Source of the DNA: Euryodendron excelsum | Lineage: Eukaryota; Streptophyta; Magnoliopsida; Ericales; Pentaphylacaceae | DNA length: 64,000 nt | Assembly: GCA_033060915.1 (NCBI GenBank) | Contig: CM065394.1 | Location: 18,871,501-18,935,500 of the forward strand | Reading direction: 5' to 3' | In this document: one piece after another, positions 57,593 through 64,000 of the stretch | How positions within the stretch are numbered: the stretch's first letter is position 1 | How the letters are laid out: each line of letters starts with the position of its first letter | Program-made: the position numbers and the translations under genes | Notes under the pieces: model-generated | The model's database searches: none | What the model saw: the letters and a program-made list of their open reading frames with translations, nothing else | What the model was told of the DNA's origin: nothing

Positions 57593-60352
57593 ATGCCCAA
57601 GGTTGTAGATAAATGGGAAAACATCTTATTGAAGTTGACATGTAGACATCCCCATAGACAATGGGAGAGGTTTATTTATTACAAGAAGGTGCCCATCAAC
57701 AATGACATGACCTTAGATAGTGTGTTAGACATCTCGCTGTGTTTTTCGACACTGAATTATATTGAACTGTACGTGGAGAAGGAGAATATAACGAGTGGGT
57801 TGAATGCACTGGAGCCGATGTATTCAAGTTATGGGACGTACAGTGTTCAGGGAAGTTACAGTCAATTTGGCGGGACGTACACTTCATTGTTGACTCAAGG
57901 GGCATACAGTGGGATTACCGACTCATTCATTGAGATGTTGACACAAGATTCTTACACCACGGCTTCACTATATACCGATATGTCCCCGCAGCCATATTAT
58001 CCAAGGTGTGAGTCATACACTGCCAGTGGGTCACAAATGTAGCATGACATTGGTACAAGTTCAGGGGTTCAGTGTCTATTTCCACTACACCTATCAACTA
58101 TTTCAGTTGACAGGTTCCACCCTCCTATTAAGGAGTATGTTAATTTTGGTGGTGATGGAGCTGATGGATACATACCTGACATTGCGGGTCCTGATCTAGA
58201 CATGGAGAAGGACATTAATGCTAAACTAATGGTCGATGAAGAATCTGATGATGAGTGGCAGGAATTTGGTGAACCACCATCGTCCCCGGTTGATATACCC
58301 GAACGATACATTCCTACCCTTTCTTCACAAACTTGGAGGGGAGTGGTGATGCTACCATAACCAGTCGGGACCTTTATTCTGGAGGAAACGTATGGACCCC
58401 AGAGACCGGGAAGTTTAAAAAGGGGATGATCTTAAAAGACAAAGAGTCAATGAAATATGCAGTTCAGATGTACAATGTGAAGAAAAATAAATAGTACGTG
58501 GTGGTGGAAACGGGCAAGAAGGTTTGGGATGTAAGGTGCAAGTATGATTGCATCGGGAGATTTCGAGCGTCAAAGAAATAGAAACAATTTCTTTGAGATT
58601 AAGACGTATCCCGGTCCACATCATTGTCTGTTTGTGAGATTGCGGAGGGACCACTGTAACATTGATACTGATCTCATTACGACGGTCATCCCAGACTTAA
58701 TTAAGGAAAACTGTATTTCTATTCAGGCAATGTAATTTAAAATGAAAACAGACATATAATTAATATGTACACTTTAATAGATTCGATGTTTGTGTACAAG
58801 CAGACGCAGAAATGAGGGTGGCGTCGCTTATTACCACCGTACAAACTGTATTAAAGCACACAATAACTTATAAGAAGGCATGGCTTGCAAAAACAAGAGC
58901 CATTGAGATGATATTTAGGAATTGGGATGAGTCATACATGAAACTTCCCCGGAACATGACGGCACTACAAACCTTTAATCTTGGGAGAGTCGTAAAATGG
59001 ACCATGTTGCCGTCGAGTATGCCAAGTGAGGTGGTATTTAATTATGTGTTCTGGGCTTTCAAACCTGCCATCGATGGATTCACTCAGTGCCCTCCTGTTA
59101 TCGGCATTGATGGAACTTTCCTTAATAGTAAATACACAAGAAAGATGCGGGTAGTAGCCACACTAACTGGCGATGAACACATTTTACCACTTGCTTTTTT
59201 CATTGTAGATGAAGAGAGTACAGCGTTCTGGTCGTGGTTCATTAAGAACTTGGGATGACATTTAGTGCCTAACTGTGAGGGCATCGCGTTGATATCTGAT
59301 AGGTACGCAGGCCTGTTGAATGTTGTTGCACAGTACTAGGAACATCCGAGTTTGCGACTGGTTGGATTTCATCAATATTGCCTCCGACACGTTCGCAACA
59401 ACTTCAACAAGAAATTCAGCAACACCAAACTCATGAATTTTATATGGAAGGCTGGTAGTTGCCATCAAATTTGGAAGTTCAACTTGATTATGAAGGAGAT
59501 TGAAATTCTTAAACCAGAGGCATTAACTTGATTGCAAGAGATAGCGCCTGAAAAGTGGACACTTACACACGATGGAGGTCGTAGGGGGGGGATATTGACT
59601 ACAAACTAATCAGAGGGATTCAACAGTATATTGAGGGGTGTGCAGAATGTGCCCATCACAGCTTGTGTGCAAACTACATTACATTAGCTTATTAAATTTT
59701 TTAAGGAAAGGAGGATTAAATGTATTAAAAATTGGGCTGCCAGTGTGAGGTACGGTAGAGAGGTCCAAAAAAATATAGAAAAATACCAGAAAAAAAAAAG
59801 AAATGCACATATATTGAGAGCGGGTAATTACCCTACTATGACTTATAAAATTACTATTATTTTGTGAAACCGATAGTGATTTCAATTTTGTTCACAGGCA
59901 AGAAGGTGAATATGAGGTCAAAATCACACATCGTGGTAGACGGGTGGGCACAAACAAGTTGTAACACTTAACCCACCCAGATGTTATTGTTCGAAATACA
60001 TCACCAACAAATATCCTTGTTCACACACGCTTGCTGTCACCGCACCGCGGACTTAGGTGTCGATCCATTTTACTTGGTGGCATCAGAGTATAGAATTGAT
60101 GTATATCCACACATTTGGGATTCTAAATTTAACCCAGTGCCTCACGAAGATTACTGGCCCTTGAGTAGTATGCCCACGTTGCTTCCCAATACAGACAATT
60201 TGCGATCATTGAATCCAAAGTCGGTCAACCCAAAATGGCCCATATTCATAATGAAATGGACACCTCCAAACAAAAGCATAACTACCATTGCAGTCTTTGT
60301 CAACAAATTGGGCATGATAAGTGAAAATGTCCGGAAAGGCTTCGACCAGTGA
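57593..60352 (+). pseudogene. MULE (Mutator-like) transposase gene, decayed
   Basis: Order on the plus strand: an N-terminal PB1-like MuDR region (57593-57790); a Ser/Tyr/Thr-rich repeat-like linker (57800-58040); an acidic segment (58200-58300); the MuDR zinc-domain region (58390-58735); the transposase core (58812-59258) with 'PPVIGIDGTFLNSKYTRKMR' (first Asp) and 'LPLAFFIVDEESTAFWSWF'; 'LISDRYAGLLN' (second Asp, near 59290); the 'YCLRHVRNNFNKKF' motif (59370-59410); and a decayed SWIM zinc finger (60000-60060) followed by a basic C-terminus. In-frame stops at about 58360, 58490, 58735, 59257, 59337 and 59530 and an intron-like gap at 59865-59915 are present. No terminal repeats were found. 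Confidence 0.85.
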
Positions 60353-60599
60353 CATAGTAGTAGTTGTTGTTTCGACATCTTAATATTGTATTAAGTAACT
60401 GTATTTTGTTATGTGTGTAATGTATTTTGTTATGTAATGTAGTTGTCTTGTCTCTATCGAATCATGGACTTGAAATAACATGGACTTATATTACATAAAA
60501 CAGAAAATCCCAAATATGACCATTACATGGATATATATTACATGAAACATAAGATAGCCAATATTACCCTAACATATTAACTTAGTTCACACCAAATTT
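60353..60599. other. Spacer after the MULE gene, no gene seen
   Basis: AT-rich, with 'ttgttatgtaatgta' type repeats. It is the gap between the end of the MULE frame and the minus-strand coding remnant. Nothing can be called. Confidence 0.4.
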
Positions 60600-61277
60600 A
60601 ACTAGAAATAGGAATAAGCTTTATGGATCATGTTCGTAACAGCACAGTGGTTTACCAACAATGAAAAGGCTACTAGGTAGATAGTTAACATAGTTATCAT
60701 CGCCTTCTTCTTTTAAGAAATTTGAAAGTTCTGGGTCAAAAACCAACAACGGATCTTCAATTATTTCTAATATTCGTTATGTTGGATCAACGTATTCTTT
60801 CTTCGCATGCTCTATAAAATAATACCTATCCAACCTTCATTATATTTGGTCAATATTGTGTTCAAGCACTTTTACGACCTTACTAGCAAAAGGTGACGGA
60901 CTGCCCCACACCTTAGCTAAATGGGTCTTTGGGACACGGAGGTCATGCCATTAGCAATACATCTCTTGTTCATGTCATTTATCGAGTACGTTTTCCCACG
61001 ACAACCTCAACCTGTTGCATTGGTCGTCTGTCACACCGAGGGGTGGTTGTTAGGATGCCTCGCCAATGAATATGTGGCTAATCGGACTCGTCGTATCGTG
61101 CATTAGGTTAGATTTGTTGAGAAATTGACACTTTCGTCCATACCATTTGTTACCGATTGCATCCGTGTACGTACCCACCTTAAAGAAGTCTAAAGAGGTT
61201 CGGTTGTTTAAGCGTGTGTCATCGCTTGGGACTGAACGACTAAACAACGCACCCCATAAGCCTTTTTTCTTTGGCAT
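60600..61277 (-). pseudogene. Unidentified minus-strand coding remnant
   Basis: The minus strand starts 'MPKKKGLWGALFSRSVPS' at 61277, reads 75 codons to a stop at about 61050, and continues with coding-like frames 'LGVTDDQCNRLRLSWENVL', 'VPKTHLAKVWGSPSPFASKV', 'YYFIEHAKKEYVDPT', and an acidic end 'EDPLLVFDPELSNFLKEEGD' to about 60630. I do not recognise a family. It converges with the MULE gene, as accessory genes of MULEs sometimes do. Stops are single nonsense changes. Confidence 0.45.
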
Positions 61278-61339
61278 CTTTGAAGGTGTGGCTGAAGTTT
61301 ATGACTTATTAATGTTATCACACAACTTATATAGGCTAT

Positions 61340-61780
61340 AATGGTTTCACGTGAAGCCTGCAATTGATTAGCCAAGTCATGCCCCAAGATGTGGAGGACA
61401 ATGCAATGGTTTTAGACTGAATGGTTCATATGAAGGTTTTCGTACAGTGCAATGGATTCATACTGAACACTTGTTATGTCATCCTTCACATGAAAGTTGC
61501 AATGGACTGAGACTGAAGACTTCAAAATGATTGCAATAGACTGCGACTGAAGACATTTTTTTTTAGCTTTTCATGGACTTGTCATGTCAATTTCTCCAGC
61601 CTTTAACGGAAATGGTGCAATGCCTATAATGACTTAACATGAATCCTAAAATGGATTCAGACTATAGGGTATGGTACATTGGTAGAATGGCTTCACGTGA
61701 AGACTTTAATTGACACAACAACTCATTGGTGCAGACTAGGAGATGCAATGGATTGTATAAATATCACTTATACGGGAGTG
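61340..61780. repeat. Degenerate GCAATGGATTGAGACTGAAGACTT repeats
   Basis: Six to eight imperfect copies of 'gcaatgga(t/c)t(c/g)agactgaa(g/c)a(c/t)tt', alternating with 'cttcacgtgaag' type segments, at roughly 40-70 bp spacing. No reading frame. Confidence 0.6.
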
Positions 61781-62265
61781 GAACTTCAACTGTAAAACTG
61801 TGTCAAAACTCCTCAATCATGACAACACACACTCAAACAACCGAGATAGGATCCACACTCAAGCATGTTGGTGACTACTAGAATTACTTGGACCTCCGGT
61901 GGCCATTGATTTACAAATGAGAGTGAGTAGATGAGGATGTGAGGGATGGTGAGGCGTTGTTCCTAGATGATGGGGGCATTATTTATAAAAAAATCTTAAT
62001 ACCCAATAGACTATTCATTATTGTAATAAACATTGCCCACTGGCTATTACTTTATGGTTATTAACACTGTCCAATGATAGCCTTCTGGTGCAATGATAGT
62101 GACATGGCAAGTCATGACATTTGTAATTTTTTTATTAGCATTTACTTGTTGGTTATTAGCATTTATTTGTATCACTTTTTTGTAATTTTGTTTATTCATA
62201 TGCATTAATGTAGTTAACTCTCAGTCATTTATACTTAACTTTATAGTATGTGTACATTACAGCTT
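61781..62265. other. AT-rich spacer upstream of the second PMD gene
   Basis: No gene is supported. It would contain the promoter of the PMD gene at 62266 if that gene was ever transcribed. Confidence 0.4.
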
Positions 62266-63950
62266 TTATGGATATAGACGTGGCTGGACTACCAGGACCT
62301 GTTGACCCATCAGTTCTCACTTATATGAGCATCACAGGTCATTTATTATATGGACGCATCAACAGGTTTGTGACTTCGTGTTGGCCAATATTACATTTTC
62401 ATTATTGTTGTTATCTATTTGTTTTTTATTATCTCATTATTTCTTGCTACAGTGTGACCAGGCGCTTCATTATCGCCGAAATAATGCCGCATGCTGGGCC
62501 AGACCCTTATCCCCTGGAATAGTTCCATACTTGATGCGTGCTTGTTTCTATGGGTTATACCGAATTGGTTATATCAAGCTTGACCGCACACTTATCAGAG
62601 CCTTGGTTGAGAGGTGGTGGCAAGAGACTCATACATTCCACTTGTTAGTTGGAGAGGCCACTATGACATTACAGGATGTGTCTATGTTAGTGGGCCAACC
62701 TGTTGATGGTGAGCCGATTGGAGGCCTCAATGGTAGGGGTGACGTAGAGCATTAGCGACAGATTTGCTGAGAGTTGTTAGGCGCCAAGCCTAATAGCCAG
62801 GATTTCCATGGTGGCCATCTAAAGCTTTCATGGCTATCTCTCATATTTTAATAGTTGTCAAACGATGCTGACGAGGTGACTGTGCAGCATTATGCTAGGG
62901 CACATATCTTGTAGCTTATTGGAAGGCTTAGTATTTCTAGATAAGTCACAAAACTTAGTCAAGTTGATGTATCTACCCTTCTTTCGAGACTTCGACTAGG
63001 CCGGACGATATAATTGGGGTGCAGCAACCCTTGCCTCACTTTACCGGATGATATGTTGAGCGACTAAGACTCACACGAAGGATATTGGAGGTGTTTTGGT
63101 GTTGCTACAGGCATGGGGTCGTTATAGAAAATGTTATATCTTCATGATTTTTTTAAGGCATACATCGTTATGTTATGCTATTTGTGTAACAAATATGGGC
63201 TTAGGAAAGATTCCCTAGGATTAGCCCACGTAGGCGTGTTGCACCGATTCTTGGACAGCAGCTGCTAAACATTGAAGATGAGCATCACCTACCTGCTGGG
63301 CCATGGGATGCTAGGTATTATTCTTATAAGTCCAAAAATAATATAGTTACGCAATGTGCAATTACTATTAAACTTTGCATGTTATTTAAATATATTTTTT
63401 ATTGTTTTGAAATAAGGTGGAAGAGTAAGTTTGCACTAGACAAAGTTTTCACCCACATTATTGCAGTGTATAAAGGCCAGTTTGAGAGATGATGATGTTT
63501 GCCTTTTAAGTGCTTACATTTTTTATTCTTACATTACGTAAACTTAATATAGCAATAGGTATTTGTTTCCTAACCTTACATTTATATTGCATGATTTAGT
63601 TTTTATGGAAGCCTTATGGTCGACACGGTGAGATCATCAATACCCTCCCTGATTATTGTCATGCTGGGAGTGACAAATGGATGGTTGAGGTTCCACTTAT
63701 ATGTTTTGATGTGGTTGAGTGGCATCTGCTTAGTCGTGTTCTCCAACAATTTGGTTGTCGCTGGGTCATACCTACAACCTCTGACACTGGTATTGGTCTT
63801 CATAACATAAACAGGCGAAGTAGGTCGGGGACAGATTGGTTACAGTTCTATAATTCTTTCGTCACTATATGGAGAGAGCGACGACAGCACATTATTGCTG
63901 GTGACGTTACCGAGGAGTCTATGTCACGCCATGACCCTTACGTAGGGTAG
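62266..63950 (+). pseudogene. Second plant mobile domain gene (MAIN-like), intron-containing
   Basis: From ATG 62266: 'GLPGPVDPSVLTYMSITGH' (exon 1), then the PMD core: 'IVPYLMRACFYGLYRIGYIK', 'LIRALVERWWQETHTFHLLV', 'GEATMTLQDVSMLVGQPVDG' (62515-62720), a decayed 'NWGAATLASLYRM' region, 'KIPRISPRRRVAPILGQQLL', 'WKSKFALDKVFTHIIAVYKG' and 'WMVEVPLICFDVVEWHLLSR' with 'FGCRWVIPTTSDTGIGLHNI' (63603-63950). Candidate introns with GT and AG ends: 62366-62452 and 63315-63416, plus two less certain ones near 63120-63200 and 63490-63600. Stops near 62755, 62765, 62850 and 63945 break it. It follows a MULE gene, so it may be a MULE passenger or independent. The domain is well recognised; its role in transposons is not established. 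Confidence 0.8.
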
Positions 63951-64000
63951 TACCAATCTATCATACGCCCCTTAATTGTCAATTCGGTGCACAAGTCTTC

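Noticed and set aside
60600..61277. Ulp1-type peptidase carried by a MULE
   Set aside because: The His, Asp and Cys motifs of that family are not visible.

Overview
The window is plant nuclear DNA made almost entirely of nested, decayed transposable elements. I see no intact host gene, rRNA, tRNA or CRISPR array. An angiosperm is indicated by the element families: Tat/Ogre-like Ty3/gypsy elements with antisense extra genes, a Ty1/copia element primed by initiator tRNA-Met, plant L1-type LINEs with a C-terminal RNase H, a CACTA transposon, a MULE and plant mobile domain (PMD) genes. Species cannot be read from this. The density of nesting and decay suggests old, silenced heterochromatin.

Layout. 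1-8151: the primer-binding site and very long LTR of a minus-strand Ogre-like element, split at 797-2730 by a 1.9-kb solo-LTR-like insertion with a perfect GTACC target duplication. 8152-9371: AT-rich, no gene. About 9372-54548: a broken LINE (LINE-1) that carries most of the window inside it. Its minus-strand 3' part lies at 9372-11267 and 42409-42724. Its ORF1 and the first codons of ORF2 lie in opposite orientation at 42725-43116 and 52874-54548, the arrangement expected of a twin-primed, 5'-inverted LINE insertion.

Inside LINE-1 sits a first block (11268-42408). It holds gypsy element A (minus strand, LTRs at 11268-12099 and 35551-36386) followed by a near-full-length plus-strand LINE (LINE-3, to 42408, with a poly-A tail). 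Gypsy A was itself hit by a copia element (13130-18108, duplication TCATG), a CACTA element (20076-24959, duplication CAA) and a solo LTR (30957-32864). The second insertion in LINE-1 is gypsy element B (43117-52868, minus strand, duplication AAGGT), a Tat-lineage element with gag, protease, RT-RNase H, a second archaeal-type RNase H and integrase.

Both gypsy elements carry an extra gene on the opposite strand between pol and the 3' LTR. In A it encodes a plant mobile domain plus a coiled coil. In B it encodes a gypsy-type transposon domain plus a coiled coil and has plausible introns. In both, a tandem repeat lies where the antisense gene and pol converge.

54549-63950: an AT-rich repeat tract with short inverted GCGTCA-type repeats, then a decayed MULE transposase gene (57593-60352), an unidentified minus-strand coding remnant (60600-61277), a degenerate repeat, and a second, intron-containing PMD gene (62266-63950). 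Most breaks in the coding regions are in-frame nonsense changes and LTR differences are mostly transitions, as expected of long-methylated DNA.
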